A program made the position numbers and the translations under genes. Positions 26,534 through 35,996 of a stretch of DNA of 64,000 nt are shown here, piece by piece (the stretch's first letter is position 1; each line of letters starts with the position of its first letter). Source of the stretch: an uncultured Lachnospiraceae bacterium (lineage in GTDB: Bacteria; Bacillota; Clostridia; Lachnospirales; Lachnospiraceae); the NCBI GenBank assembly GCA_947644545.1, contig CANRZW010000012.1, positions 1-64,000 of the forward strand, read 5' to 3'. A model generated the notes under the pieces. The model had not been told where the DNA came from and did not search any database. It saw nothing but the letters and a program-made list of their open reading frames with translations.

Positions 26534-28216
26534 TTACTGTACTTTCCACTCCCAATACTTCCATGCTTTAATAGAAAAATCTTCAAAAGGAACCTCTGTC
26601 AATCTTCCGTTATAGGCGAAGAGCTGATCCTTATGATACAGGAATGCCATCGGCACCTCCTCTACCAGACGACGCTGCAGCTCATAATAAGGTTCGCAGC
26701 GTTCTTCAAAAGTCGCACCCTGGAGGCCACGGTTATAAAGTTCTGTCCAACTTGTGTCTGTCATGTGGGTCCATCCATTTGGAATTACATTAAAGTATCC
26801 GGAACTCTCACTTGGTTCAAAAGGAGCTGACGCAGAACCCATGATCGCAAGATCATAATCACCCTCCATCAGTCTGGAACTGATCGTCGCCATATCACCT
26901 GTCTCCACTGTGATATTGATCCCAACCTCTGCCAGCATCTGCTGCAGCATAACAGCCACATTGCAGCGAAGTTCCTGATCTGCCTGCACCAGACATACCA
27001 GATCACGGTCCTTATCCCATGTAGTCTGAGCAAGCATTTCCTTTGCCAATTCAGGATCATAAGCATTTCCCTCTATTCCTTCCAGACGATACGGATTATC
27101 AGGATAGATTGCACTGATCGCCACCTGGCCATAACCATGCAGAAGATTGTCGATGATTGCCTGCTTGTCAATTGCATGATCCACCGCAACACGGAAGGTG
27201 GCATCATATTTTTCATTATCCATAAAAAGGTGATCATTCTGGAATCCCGGAATTTCCAGGGTATTCATAGATGCATTCTGCTTTGCCAGCTCATAGTCGT
27301 TATAAGACATTAACGATCCGTAGACAGTAGAGTCCACTTCTCCTGACATCATTGCCGATAAAATGTTGTTGGCCGGAATCACGCGGATGATCAGGCGATC
27401 AAAATCAGGCCTGCCCAGATAATACTCATCATAAGCCGTGTACTCCATACGTTCTCCGGAAATATAAGAGTCAAACTTAAACGGCCCTGATCCAACAGGG
27501 TTCTCCCAGAAAGGATCACTTGTCAGGCTTGCAGCAGGAATGTCCTTCAGGCAGTGCTCCGGAACTACCAGCGCAAAACGGAATGTATAGAAGAAATTCA
27601 GCAGCGTAGTCGGCTGTTTCAACGTAAATTCCACTGTCTCATCATCAACTGCCTTAATTCCGAATGCATCCGCATCGGTGATGATACCTGCATCATCGGT
27701 TCCTGTGATTAGGCGGCAGGTCCGTTCTGCTTCAACCTCAGGATTGCTTAACATTGAGTAAGTAAAAACAATATCATTTGCAGTTACCTTCTCGCCATCA
27801 TGCCATTTGGCATCCGGATTCAGTTTTCCGGTGATTGTCAAGCCGTCTTCGGACTGCTCCCAGCTCTGCAGCAGGCGAGGTGTGATCTCACCATTTGCAT
27901 TGACATTGACCAGCGTATCAAAGACCGGATAGGAGAATGCGATCTGTGCATCTTTCGTCACCCACGTCAAAGGACACATGGACATCCATGCAGCCGTTGC
28001 CGCCAATGTAACTACTTTCTCACCACCAGTCTCCTGTTTGTCCGCCGGTTTTTCTGCCTGTTGTGTACCACTGTCCGGCGTTTGCGTTTCGGCTGCTCCA
28101 TTCTCTTCCACGGCGCTATCTGCTGTCGGCGGATTTTCCGCCGCCTGCCCGCAGGCCGTAAGCCCCAGAACTGCTGCCATACAAAGTGCCATCAGTTTCA
28201 CAATCTTCTTTTTCAT
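26534..28216 (-). CDS. Oligopeptide-type ABC transporter substrate-binding lipoprotein
   Basis: A 560-residue SBP_bac_5 lipoprotein: signal MKKKIVKLMALCMAAVLG, lipobox LTAC, Ser/Glu-rich tether, then the family core with WKDAQIAF-like opening (WVTKDAQIAFSYPVF), DAKWHDGEKVTANDIVFTYSML and PVGSGPFKFDSYISGE. Such proteins carry peptides, but also nickel or oligosaccharides. GGAGG lies 8 bases before the ATG at 28216. The cognate permeases and ATPases are at 29677-33525, separated only by the dipeptidase gene. Confidence 0.92.
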   Translation of the reverse strand: MKKKIVKLMALCMAAVLGLTACGQAAENPPTADSAVEENGAAETQTPDSGTQQAEKPADKQETGGEKVVTLAATAAWMSMCPLTWVTKDAQIAFSYPVFDTLVNVNANGEITPRLLQSWEQSEDGLTITGKLNPDAKWHDGEKVTANDIVFTYSMLSNPEVEAERTCRLITGTDDAGIITDADAFGIKAVDDETVEFTLKQPTTLLNFFYTFRFALVVPEHCLKDIPAASLTSDPFWENPVGSGPFKFDSYISGERMEYTAYDEYYLGRPDFDRLIIRVIPANNILSAMMSGEVDSTVYGSLMSYNDYELAKQNASMNTLEIPGFQNDHLFMDNEKYDATFRVAVDHAIDKQAIIDNLLHGYGQVAISAIYPDNPYRLEGIEGNAYDPELAKEMLAQTTWDKDRDLVCLVQADQELRCNVAVMLQQMLAEVGINITVETGDMATISSRLMEGDYDLAIMGSASAPFEPSESSGYFNVIPNGWTHMTDTSWTELYNRGLQGATFEERCEPYYELQRRLVEEVPMAFLYHKDQLFAYNGRLTEVPFEDFSIKAWKYWEWKVQ

Positions 28217-28268
28217 TCGTGTTTCCTCCATTCTTTTATTCTCAAGCCGGCTGATCCCGGCAGTGAGT

Positions 28269-29672
28269 TCATTCCTTAAAATATGCATCCAGCCGAAGCA
28301 GGGCAATGATATACACTTTCATAGCTTGTGTCAAATGCTCTATGCATATTGCCTCATCAATCCCATGAGGTGAACCAAAAGGATTCCGATAGTCCATGAT
28401 CCCCGGTCCGTAGGGAAGCGCATTCGGAAACTTTCTTGCATGAGTTCCCCCACCCATCACATAAGGTTCATATTTTCTTTCCAGGAACTCATGACACGTA
28501 TCCAAAAGCAGCTTCGTCACCGGCAGTTCCGGAGAAGTATATCGTGGATCGCTGTACTCAAGATTCTCTATCAAAATCCCCAGTTCCCCACAGCGTTCCT
28601 GCAGCTGACATAGCAGCTCCTCCGAATTCTGTTCAATCGCATAACGAACATTAATATTTTGACGTATCATGCCATCTTCCATGCGGATCATGCCACCAAT
28701 ACAAGTTGTCTTCCCAGATAGTGCATCCTCTTTGTCAATATGAAGCCCGGTCCCATAGTCATCACAGAAGCATTCCCGCAGAGTATGCAATCGTCGCGCT
28801 GCCTCTCCCGTCACAAGTTCATAGTCACTCAGAACAGCCAATAACCTGTATATGGCATTATCTCCTTCATCCGGTACAAACGCATGAGCTGCTTTACCAT
28901 AGATACGGATTGTAACCTCTTCTCCTGACTGGAAGATTTCCACCTCTGGCTGTTCCTGCTGCAGGTGTCTAACTGCCTCCGCTGAAACTTCTTTCAACCG
29001 TGCCCATGCTGTGTCCGGAACCGAGTTGGAAGCAACCCCTCCGCTGATGTCCAGTAGATTCCCCTCCCCCGCCGGGAATACCAGATCAGCCGTCAGAATT
29101 CCCTTCTCACCGACACACATAGCCCATCCGCCATCACAGATCAAGGTATATTCCGGTGGACGGTGTTCTTTCAAATAGTGCTCAACATCCTTCATTCCGG
29201 CTTCCTCATTAAAACCGATGATCAGTCTGAGCGTGTGCGTCATGGAAAGCCCCAATTCCTTCATACATCGCAGTATATACAGCGACATCATAGTAGGTCC
29301 TTTATTGTCACTGCTTCCACGGCCGATCACGAATCCGTCCTTATAAACAGAACGGTACGGTTCGTAATGCCACCCGCTCCCCGCCGGAACAACATCCATA
29401 TGTCCCAAAATCCCCAGTTCCTTCTTATCTATGCCCGGATACAGAATGCTTATGCAATAGTAATCATCGTTCTGTATCTCAAATCCATACTGCTCTCCCA
29501 GCAAAAGCATCAGATCGGCACATTCTTTACAGCCCGTTCCCATCGCATAACCACCTTCTCCCGGTCTGCTCACACTCTCACAATCCACTGCCCGCATCAG
29601 GTCACGCACAAGTTCCCCTTCGTGTTCCTTCGCCCACTGGTCGATACATTGAGCCAGTTCTCTTTCCGTCAT
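28269..29672 (-). CDS. M20 family metallopeptidase (PepV-like dipeptidase)
   Basis: A 467-residue cytoplasmic zinc peptidase. Metal and catalytic motifs: LGILGHMDVVPAGSGW, RGSSDNKGPTMMSLYIL, GFNEEAGMKDVEHYL and late GGGTHARKFPNALPYG. The insertion domain is of PepV size. It probably hydrolyses a dipeptide or an N-acyl/peptidyl conjugate imported by the adjoining transporter. It lies within the transporter gene block, 4 bases after the DppF-type ATPase. Confidence 0.9.
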   Translation of the reverse strand: MTERELAQCIDQWAKEHEGELVRDLMRAVDCESVSRPGEGGYAMGTGCKECADLMLLLGEQYGFEIQNDDYYCISILYPGIDKKELGILGHMDVVPAGSGWHYEPYRSVYKDGFVIGRGSSDNKGPTMMSLYILRCMKELGLSMTHTLRLIIGFNEEAGMKDVEHYLKEHRPPEYTLICDGGWAMCVGEKGILTADLVFPAGEGNLLDISGGVASNSVPDTAWARLKEVSAEAVRHLQQEQPEVEIFQSGEEVTIRIYGKAAHAFVPDEGDNAIYRLLAVLSDYELVTGEAARRLHTLRECFCDDYGTGLHIDKEDALSGKTTCIGGMIRMEDGMIRQNINVRYAIEQNSEELLCQLQERCGELGILIENLEYSDPRYTSPELPVTKLLLDTCHEFLERKYEPYVMGGGTHARKFPNALPYGPGIMDYRNPFGSPHGIDEAICIEHLTQAMKVYIIALLRLDAYFKE

Positions 29673-29676
29673 CCTC

Positions 29677-30636
29677 TCACTCCTTCCACCTATGGCATGC
29701 TACCCCATGGCCACTTTCATCAAAACGCATTTCCGGCTCTTTCATCCTGCACTCTTCTGTAGCAAACCGACACCGTGTATGAAACCGACATCCCGCTGGA
29801 GGATCCATCGGACTTGGCAGATCCCCTTTGAGAATGATCCGTTCCCTGACAATATCTGTATCCGGAATCGGAATTGCTGACAAAAGTGCCTGTGTATACG
29901 GATGTCCTGGCCGATCATACAGCGCCTCCTTTGGCGAAATCTCTACGATCTTTCCCAGATACATAACTGCAATCCTGTCACTGATATGCTTTACCACACT
30001 CAGATCATGGGATATAAACAGGTATGCAACACCTCTTTCTTTCTGAATATCCTGCATCAGATTCAGCACCTGTGCACGCACCGATACATCTAACGCCGAA
30101 ACCGGCTCATCGCATACCACAAAATCCGGCTCTGAAATAATCGCCCTCGCAATCACGATCCTCTGTCTCTGTCCACCCGAGAACTCATGTGGATATCGGT
30201 ACATCTGATATTCATCCAGTCCCACATATCTCAAAATATCCCTGCTTCTCTCAAACCGCTCCTCCTTTGTTCCGATTCCGAAAATATCGAGCGGCGCACG
30301 TACGGCTTCCAATACTGTCATTCTGGGATTCAGAGAAGAATAGGGGTTCTGGAATACCATCTGCAGCTTCTTTCTCAGCATCCGCATTTCCCGCTGCGGC
30401 AGTTTCAAAATATCTCTTCCCTCATAGATCACACCACCTTCTGTAGCATTCACAAGATTGAGCACGGTTCGTCCCAGAGTAGATTTTCCGCAACCGGACT
30501 CCCCCACAAGACCCAGGGTTTCTCCTTTTGTAACAGAAAAACTCACATCGTCAACTGCCTTAACGTAACACCCCTTTGTTCCCTTAAAATATTTCTTTAC
30601 ATTTTGCACGGCGAGCAAAGCGTTCGAATCATTCAT
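29677..30636 (-). CDS. Oligopeptide-type ABC transporter ATPase (DppF/OppF-like)
   Basis: A 319-residue ATPase with Walker [25 protein letters not shown], signature [14 protein letters not shown], Walker [15 protein letters not shown] and the C-terminal oligopeptide-family Cys cluster ([17 protein letters not shown]), a feature of OppD/OppF. The start at 30636 overlaps the end of the DppD-like gene by 8 bases. Confidence 0.93.
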   Translation of the reverse strand: MNDSNALLAVQNVKKYFKGTKGCYVKAVDDVSFSVTKGETLGLVGESGCGKSTLGRTVLNLVNATEGGVIYEGRDILKLPQREMRMLRKKLQMVFQNPYSSLNPRMTVLEAVRAPLDIFGIGTKEERFERSRDILRYVGLDEYQMYRYPHEFSGGQRQRIVIARAIISEPDFVVCDEPVSALDVSVRAQVLNLMQDIQKERGVAYLFISHDLSVVKHISDRIAVMYLGKIVEISPKEALYDRPGHPYTQALLSAIPIPDTDIVRERIILKGDLPSPMDPPAGCRFHTRCRFATEECRMKEPEMRFDESGHGVACHRWKE

Positions 30637-31630
30637 GTGCACTCTCCTTTGCTTCTTTTTCATACAGCAGACAACTTACACGGCTCTCATCCGACAGGGA
30701 CAAAAGTTCCGGCTGGCACCCGCCGCACTCCTCTCTGGCATAACCGCATCGTTCCCGAAAGACGCATCCCTCGACTGGTTTCAGAAGATTAGGCACATTC
30801 CCTTCTATGGAAAACAGGCGTTCCTCCATTCTATCCATACGCGGGATCGATGCCAGAAGCCCCTTTGTATACGGATGTCTCGGATTCTTGAAGATCTGCT
30901 GTTTCGTTCCGTATTCCAGCGCACGTCCCGCATACATGACCAGAATATGATCTGCCATATCTGCCACTACTCCCATATCATGAGTTATCAGAATGATCGC
31001 CGCATTCACTTCATCCTTGAGCTTTCTCAACAGATCAAGGATCTGCGCCTGAATCGTCACATCCAACGCGGTGGTGGGCTCGTCCGCGATCAGCAGCTTT
31101 GGATCGCACGAAAGGGCAATCGCAATGATCACTCTCTGCCGCATACCACCTGAGAGCTGATGCGGATACTCCCTTATCCGCTTCTCTGGTTCCGGAATCC
31201 CCACCTTCGCAAGCCATTCAACCGCTGCGGAACGTGCTGCCTTCCTGCCAATCTTCTTATGCCGAACGATTGTTTCCACCATCTGCCTCTCTATCGTGAA
31301 GACTGGATTTAAAGACGTCATCGGATCCTGAAAGATCATGGCGATCTCCCTTCCTCGAATATTGCACATCTCTGCCTCTGAAAGTCCTAAAAGCTCACGA
31401 CCTTCCAGTTTGACAGAACTCCCTGCCAGAATCCTGCCGTTATACTTTTCAATCAATTTCAGAATGGACATGCTCGTCACACTCTTGCCACTGCCAGATT
31501 CTCCGACGATCCCCAATACCTGCCCTCTTTCTACTGTAAAACTGATATCATCCACTGCCGGAATAATGCCTTCCTTCGTCTCAAATTGTGTCCTGAGATG
31601 ACTTACCTGCAGCAATACGTTATCTTTCAT
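30629..31630 (-). CDS. Oligopeptide-type ABC transporter ATPase (DppD/OppD-like)
   Basis: A 333-residue ATPase: Walker A GESGSGKS, IAMIFQDPMTSLNPVFTI, signature LSGGMRQRVIIAIAL, Walker B LLIADEPTTALDVT, and C-terminal EGCVFRERCGYAREECGG, the Cys-rich tail of the oligopeptide branch. GGAGGGAA precedes the ATG at 31630. It works as a heterodimer with the product of the next gene. Confidence 0.93.
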   Translation of the reverse strand: MKDNVLLQVSHLRTQFETKEGIIPAVDDISFTVERGQVLGIVGESGSGKSVTSMSILKLIEKYNGRILAGSSVKLEGRELLGLSEAEMCNIRGREIAMIFQDPMTSLNPVFTIERQMVETIVRHKKIGRKAARSAAVEWLAKVGIPEPEKRIREYPHQLSGGMRQRVIIAIALSCDPKLLIADEPTTALDVTIQAQILDLLRKLKDEVNAAIILITHDMGVVADMADHILVMYAGRALEYGTKQQIFKNPRHPYTKGLLASIPRMDRMEERLFSIEGNVPNLLKPVEGCVFRERCGYAREECGGCQPELLSLSDESRVSCLLYEKEAKESAHE

Positions 31631-31683
31631 CCCTTCATTCCCTCCTCCCGGTATCGTGATCATTCTGCGTTCTTCCCTTCACG

Positions 31684-32559
31684 CTATATCTTCATTTTGG
31701 GGTCTAGTGCATCCCGAAGGCCGTCTCCGATAAAATTGATACTCAGCACAGTAGCCACCAGGATCATTCCGGCCGGTACCCACATCCATGGACGATATAC
31801 AAGTGTACTCAAACTCTGAGCAGAATAGATCATATTACCCCAGGATGCGGTAGGTACAGGAACGCCCAGCCCGAGAAAACTCAGTCCTGATTCCTGCAGG
31901 ATTGCACTCGCAACACTGAAACTGAACTGCACGAAAAGAGGAGCCAGCGAATTAGGTAGAATATATTGAAACATCTGACGGAAGTTTGTCGCACCGCTGG
32001 CTCTGGCCGCTTCCACATACTCCTGTTCCTTCACTGAAATAACCTTGCTGTATGTCAGACGTGCGAAACCGGTCCAACCCAAAAGCCCGATCACGAGCAT
32101 GACAGAGGTAGCTGATGCTCCAAGTACAGTAACAAGCACCAATTGTATAATCATGGCCGGGAAGGACATGAAAATATCCACAAGACGCATGATCGTCATA
32201 CGTATGATGCCGCCATAATAACCTGCCAACAGTCCGAGAGGGATACCGATCACCGCACTCAACAGTGCAGATACAAACCCTACCAGGATTGAGACTCTAC
32301 CTCCGTAGACAAGCCTGGAAAACACATCCCTTCCCACATCATCAGTCCCCAGCAGAAAACGGTCATCCGGTGCCATACTGAAACACCCCACATTAGTAGT
32401 ATAAGGATCCAAATCCATGAGCAGAGGTAACAGGACAACAGCCAGAATCTCCACTGTCAGGAATACAAGCGAAAACATTGCCACCCTGTGCTTCATAAAT
32501 TTTTGTACTGTATTTCTCCAGAAGGAGTTTCGCACATTTTCTTTCCTTTTCCTATCCAT
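31684..32559 (-). CDS. Oligopeptide-type ABC transporter permease (DppC-like)
   Basis: A 291-residue permease with an N-terminal OppC_N helix (HRVAMFSLVFLTVEILAVVLLPLL), DDRFLLGTDDVGRDVFSRLVYGGR, and the EAA loop YVEAARASGATNFRQMFQYILPNSLAPL. About six membrane segments. It follows the DppB-like gene after an 18-base spacer. Confidence 0.93.
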   Translation of the reverse strand: MDRKRKENVRNSFWRNTVQKFMKHRVAMFSLVFLTVEILAVVLLPLLMDLDPYTTNVGCFSMAPDDRFLLGTDDVGRDVFSRLVYGGRVSILVGFVSALLSAVIGIPLGLLAGYYGGIIRMTIMRLVDIFMSFPAMIIQLVLVTVLGASATSVMLVIGLLGWTGFARLTYSKVISVKEQEYVEAARASGATNFRQMFQYILPNSLAPLFVQFSFSVASAILQESGLSFLGLGVPVPTASWGNMIYSAQSLSTLVYRPWMWVPAGMILVATVLSINFIGDGLRDALDPKMKI

Positions 32560-32577
32560 GATGCCAACTCCCTTCTC

Positions 32578-33525
32578 TTAATTACGAACACGCGGATCCA
32601 AAAGCGCATAGATTATATCCATCAGCAGATTTACCACCATAACGGCGCAGGTCGTATACACCGTCACTCCCATGATCACGGGATAATCTCTGTACGTGAT
32701 GGAAAGTACCATCAAACTGCCCATACCAGGCCATCCAAAAACCTGCTCCGTTACAACCGCTCCCCCTACAAGAAACGGCACCGACATACCGATCTGCGTC
32801 GCCACGGGAAGCATTGCATTACGCAATGCATGAGAATACAGAACAACTTTCTCCCGCATACCTTTTGCGCGTGCCATCTTTACATATTCTTCTCCCATTA
32901 CTTCTAACATCGAGCTGCGCGTCTGGCGGATATACCCCCCTGTCATGGAGATACCCAGCAGTACCGCCGGCATCAACAGATGTTTTGCTACATCCATCCA
33001 ATCCTTTGTACTCGCATTAGCATACATGCCGCCTGTAGGCAGCCACTGCAGCTTTACTGCAAAGCAATAGATAAAGACCAGCGCCAGAAAAAAAGTCGGC
33101 ACACCCGCCCCAATAAAGGAAAGCCCGGATGCCATATAATCCCATATAGAATAAGGTTTGCACGCCGCAACCACTCCCAGCAACACCCCGGCTGCAATCG
33201 CCAGCACAAGAGCCGTCCCGGTCAAAAGCAGTGTCGGTCCTACACGTTCTCCGATCACACCAGTCACTGCCGTGCCAGTCCGGAAAGAATATCCCAGACT
33301 GCCCTGAAACAATCTGCCCAGCCATTTGAGATATTGTATATGCAAAGGCTGATCAAGCCCCATTCTCACATACAATGCCTCAATATCTGCCGGCGTCATA
33401 TCTGCCGTGATCATCGCATCAACCGGCGATCCCGGTGTAAGATTGGAGAGCACAAAAATCAGTATAGTCATTCCGAAGAAAACCGGTATCATGATTAAAA
33501 TCCGTTTTAAAAGAAATTTCTTCAT
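32578..33525 (-). CDS. Oligopeptide-type ABC transporter permease (DppB-like)
   Basis: A 315-residue permease: KRILIMIPVFFGMTILIFVLSNLTPGSP at the N-terminus, LHIQYLKWLGRLFQGSLGYSF, the EAA loop YVKMARAKGMREKVVLYSHALRNAMLPV, and a C-terminal IIYALLDPRVR. All are typical of DppB/OppB. Its ATG overlaps the stop of the upstream Gfo/Idh gene (ATGA). Confidence 0.93.
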   Translation of the reverse strand: MKKFLLKRILIMIPVFFGMTILIFVLSNLTPGSPVDAMITADMTPADIEALYVRMGLDQPLHIQYLKWLGRLFQGSLGYSFRTGTAVTGVIGERVGPTLLLTGTALVLAIAAGVLLGVVAACKPYSIWDYMASGLSFIGAGVPTFFLALVFIYCFAVKLQWLPTGGMYANASTKDWMDVAKHLLMPAVLLGISMTGGYIRQTRSSMLEVMGEEYVKMARAKGMREKVVLYSHALRNAMLPVATQIGMSVPFLVGGAVVTEQVFGWPGMGSLMVLSITYRDYPVIMGVTVYTTCAVMVVNLLMDIIYALLDPRVRN

Positions 33526-34682
33526 AAGCAGGCTCCCATTTCCACATCAACCCAGCGCATTTCCCTGTCGCTCTTCATGCAGGCATCAATAACCTTCATT
33601 ACACGGGCCCCGTCTTCTATCGTCGCATAAGGAACTGTCTGTCCATAATTCTTTTCACAAATAGAGTGGTAAAATGCACTGATCGCATTGTACAGCGCAT
33701 CATTCCATCCCTCAGGATGCCCGGCCGGCAGACGGGAAAACCCGCGAGTCTGCTCTGAAAGCAGCTCCGCCTCCCGATGCAGAATCTCGTTTGGTCTGCC
33801 ACGGTGTCCTATGTAAAGCATGTCCCCATTTTCCTGTTTCCACTCATAAGAACATTTTTCCATATCCAGGCGCAGACGTAGATCATTTTTATGCCCTGCA
33901 GTAATCTGTGATACCTGCAGCATTCCTTCTGACCCCCCTGCCAGACGGATCATGATATTTGCAACATCCTCATTCTGAACATCTACCTCACCAAGAAATC
34001 TGCCCCGTTCTTTGGAAAAAGTGCCCCCATTCTTTTCATAATGCAGCCTTTTTTGATGCGCGATCATCAACTTTGCATTCACCGCTACAATATGTTGGCC
34101 GGTGACAAACTGACACAGATCAAACAGATGGGAACCGATATCAGAAAGCGCCCTTGTTCTTCCTCCCATCTCAAGATCAAGACGCCAATCATAATCATCC
34201 TGATACATCATCCAGTCCTGGATATAACTGCCTGTCACTATAAAAAGACGCCCGCTCTCCCTGTCCTGCACTCTTTTTCTCATCTCCTGAACAAGAGCAT
34301 TCATACGATAATTCAGGTTTACAGCATTCGGCACCGGATTCTTTTTCAACAGCACCATAAGCTCGGTTGCCTCTTCCAGACTCATTGTCAGCGGCTTTTC
34401 ACAATACAGGCTTTTTCCAGCACATATGACCTTCTTATTCACTTCGAAATGCTTTGATGTCGGAGTACAATTGTGTACTATATCAATCTGATCCGATGCC
34501 AGCATTTCATCCACAGTCGCAAAGACATAAGGAATTTCCAAATCCCTGGCCGTCTGCCACGCCCGTTCATAGTCTGCATCCACGACTCCCATAATTCTCG
34601 TGTGTGGTATTCTGCGAATGGTTTCTATATGCTTATTTCCGATATATCCAACACCTACGATTCCTATTCTCAACGTCTCCAT
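33522..34682 (-). CDS. Gfo/Idh/MocA family oxidoreductase (second of two)
   Basis: A 386-residue NAD(P)-dependent dehydrogenase. Rossmann motif GIVGVGYIGNKHIETI, catalytic-region CEKPLTMSLEEA (E-K-P) and ALSDIGSHLFDLCQFVTG with the G-x-H general base motif. The C-terminal alpha/beta domain is complete. These enzymes oxidise or reduce sugars, cyclitols and glycosides. It lies between the other Gfo/Idh gene and dppB-like, overlapping the latter by 4 bases. Confidence 0.92.
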   Translation of the reverse strand: METLRIGIVGVGYIGNKHIETIRRIPHTRIMGVVDADYERAWQTARDLEIPYVFATVDEMLASDQIDIVHNCTPTSKHFEVNKKVICAGKSLYCEKPLTMSLEEATELMVLLKKNPVPNAVNLNYRMNALVQEMRKRVQDRESGRLFIVTGSYIQDWMMYQDDYDWRLDLEMGGRTRALSDIGSHLFDLCQFVTGQHIVAVNAKLMIAHQKRLHYEKNGGTFSKERGRFLGEVDVQNEDVANIMIRLAGGSEGMLQVSQITAGHKNDLRLRLDMEKCSYEWKQENGDMLYIGHRGRPNEILHREAELLSEQTRGFSRLPAGHPEGWNDALYNAISAFYHSICEKNYGQTVPYATIEDGARVMKVIDACMKSDREMRWVDVEMGACL

Positions 34683-34737
34683 CGCTGCCCCCTTACCGTA
34701 ACAGTTCAGATTCCCTTCCTGTTATCCTAATCTGCCT

Positions 34738-35724
34738 TCATTCCACATTCCATTGACGATACATCTCATCCATCACGCCAGCTAAAGCAATACTTTCCTC
34801 CAAAGGCATCACACTACACTCTGTCCTGCCTGCCTGAATACACTTCATGGTCTCTATGATCTCAAATTGGAATCCTGGAAACGTAAAGGGCATTTCAACT
34901 GTTTCCACCGCTTCTCCATCCCGAATGATATACGCCCGATCCGGATGCCAGAAGTTAGGAATGTATACGGCGCCCTTTTCAAACGCGATATTTGCAGCCC
35001 AGACAGACTCGCTCTGAAATCCGGTATAAATCTGTGCCGTGCCTCCACAGGGAAATCTTAGGAGAGCACTGCTTCTTAAATCAACTCCGTTTCTTGTCTC
35101 CGCCATAGCCTTAATCTCACAGGGTATTTCTCCAAATACCATCACTGCCATGGACAATGGATAAATCCCTGCTCCACGCATCGCTCCTCCTCCCAGTTCC
35201 TTTTTAAAGAAGCGATATTCCGGGTCATACTCCGCCTGATAAGAAAAGTCTGCCATCACATTGGAAACCTTCCCCATTTTTCCGGAAGCGATCAACTCTC
35301 TCAACCAGACCGAAATCGGAAAAAAACGTGACCACAGCGCTTCCATCAGAAAGACTCCTTTCTCCCTTGCAAGATCGACCATCCCCTGCGTCTCCTGTGC
35401 TGACATTGCAATTGGCTTCTCACACAGAACATGCTTCCCGGCCTGCAGTGCCTTCATCGTATGCTCGTAATGCACGATATGCGGTGTCGCCAGATATACA
35501 ATGTCAACCTCTGGATCATTAACCAGTTCTTCCACCGTCTCATACCGCTTTGGAATTTCCCACTGATCACAAAATTCCTGCATTGCCTTAATGTTACGGC
35601 TGTAAGCTGCAACCACCTCCGCCTCCGGCACCAACTCAAAAGCTACCATAATCCTCTGTGCAATCTTTCCAGTTCCAACAAAACCCCATCGCAATTTTTT
35701 CACCTCATTCTGAAAATTTTTCAT
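34738..35724 (-). CDS. Gfo/Idh/MocA family oxidoreductase (first gene of the catabolic operon)
   Basis: A 328-residue dehydrogenase: WGFVGTGKIAQRIM, CEKPIAMSAQETQ and MRGAGIYPLSMAVMVFGE. The usual G-x-H is G-x-Y-P-L here, as in the dimeric dihydrodiol dehydrogenase/D-xylose dehydrogenase branch. It is the operon's first gene, with the promoter at 35762-35790. The other Gfo/Idh protein is only distantly related, so they probably catalyse different steps. Confidence 0.92.
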   Translation of the reverse strand: MKNFQNEVKKLRWGFVGTGKIAQRIMVAFELVPEAEVVAAYSRNIKAMQEFCDQWEIPKRYETVEELVNDPEVDIVYLATPHIVHYEHTMKALQAGKHVLCEKPIAMSAQETQGMVDLAREKGVFLMEALWSRFFPISVWLRELIASGKMGKVSNVMADFSYQAEYDPEYRFFKKELGGGAMRGAGIYPLSMAVMVFGEIPCEIKAMAETRNGVDLRSSALLRFPCGGTAQIYTGFQSESVWAANIAFEKGAVYIPNFWHPDRAYIIRDGEAVETVEMPFTFPGFQFEIIETMKCIQAGRTECSVMPLEESIALAGVMDEMYRQWNVE

Positions 35725-35761
35725 TATTTTCTTTGATATTTTTCGTAAAATTTACACTTTC

Positions 35762-35790
35762 AGTATACTTGTCATTGTGGAAAAAGTAAA
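35762..35790 (-). promoter_or_regulatory. Promoter of the 12-gene catabolic operon
   Basis: On the minus strand, -35 TTTACT (35785-35790) and -10 TATACT (35762-35767) with a 17-base spacer, 38 bases before the first start codon. Confidence 0.65.
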
Positions 35791-35912
35791 GAGATTATTT
35801 GTCCGAAATATGCTTTTTGTATATTTTACTAAATTTTAACTTTTAAAATCATGCATTTTGCACAAATACCGTATTCCTTTGTTTGATTTTCCCTCTTCGT
35901 ACTTTTGTAATT

Positions 35913-35922
35913 TTTTCGAAAA
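35913..35922. promoter_or_regulatory. Candidate LacI-family operator
   Basis: TTTTCGAAAA is a perfect 10-bp palindrome with the central CG common in LacI-family operators. It lies just upstream of the lacI-type promoter in the divergent 272-base region, so it could serve autoregulation. Confidence 0.4.
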
Positions 35923-35929
35923 CTTATAA

Positions 35930-35958
35930 TTGTAATCTTATAAAAAAACATGTATAAT
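35930..35958 (+). promoter_or_regulatory. Promoter of the LacI-type regulator
   Basis: -35 TTGTAA (35930-35935), 17 bases, -10 TATAAT (35953-35958), followed by the start codon 38 bases later. Confidence 0.75.
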
Positions 35959-35996
35959 GAAAAAAAGTCACAAAATGGAAAAGGAACGTAAAACAT

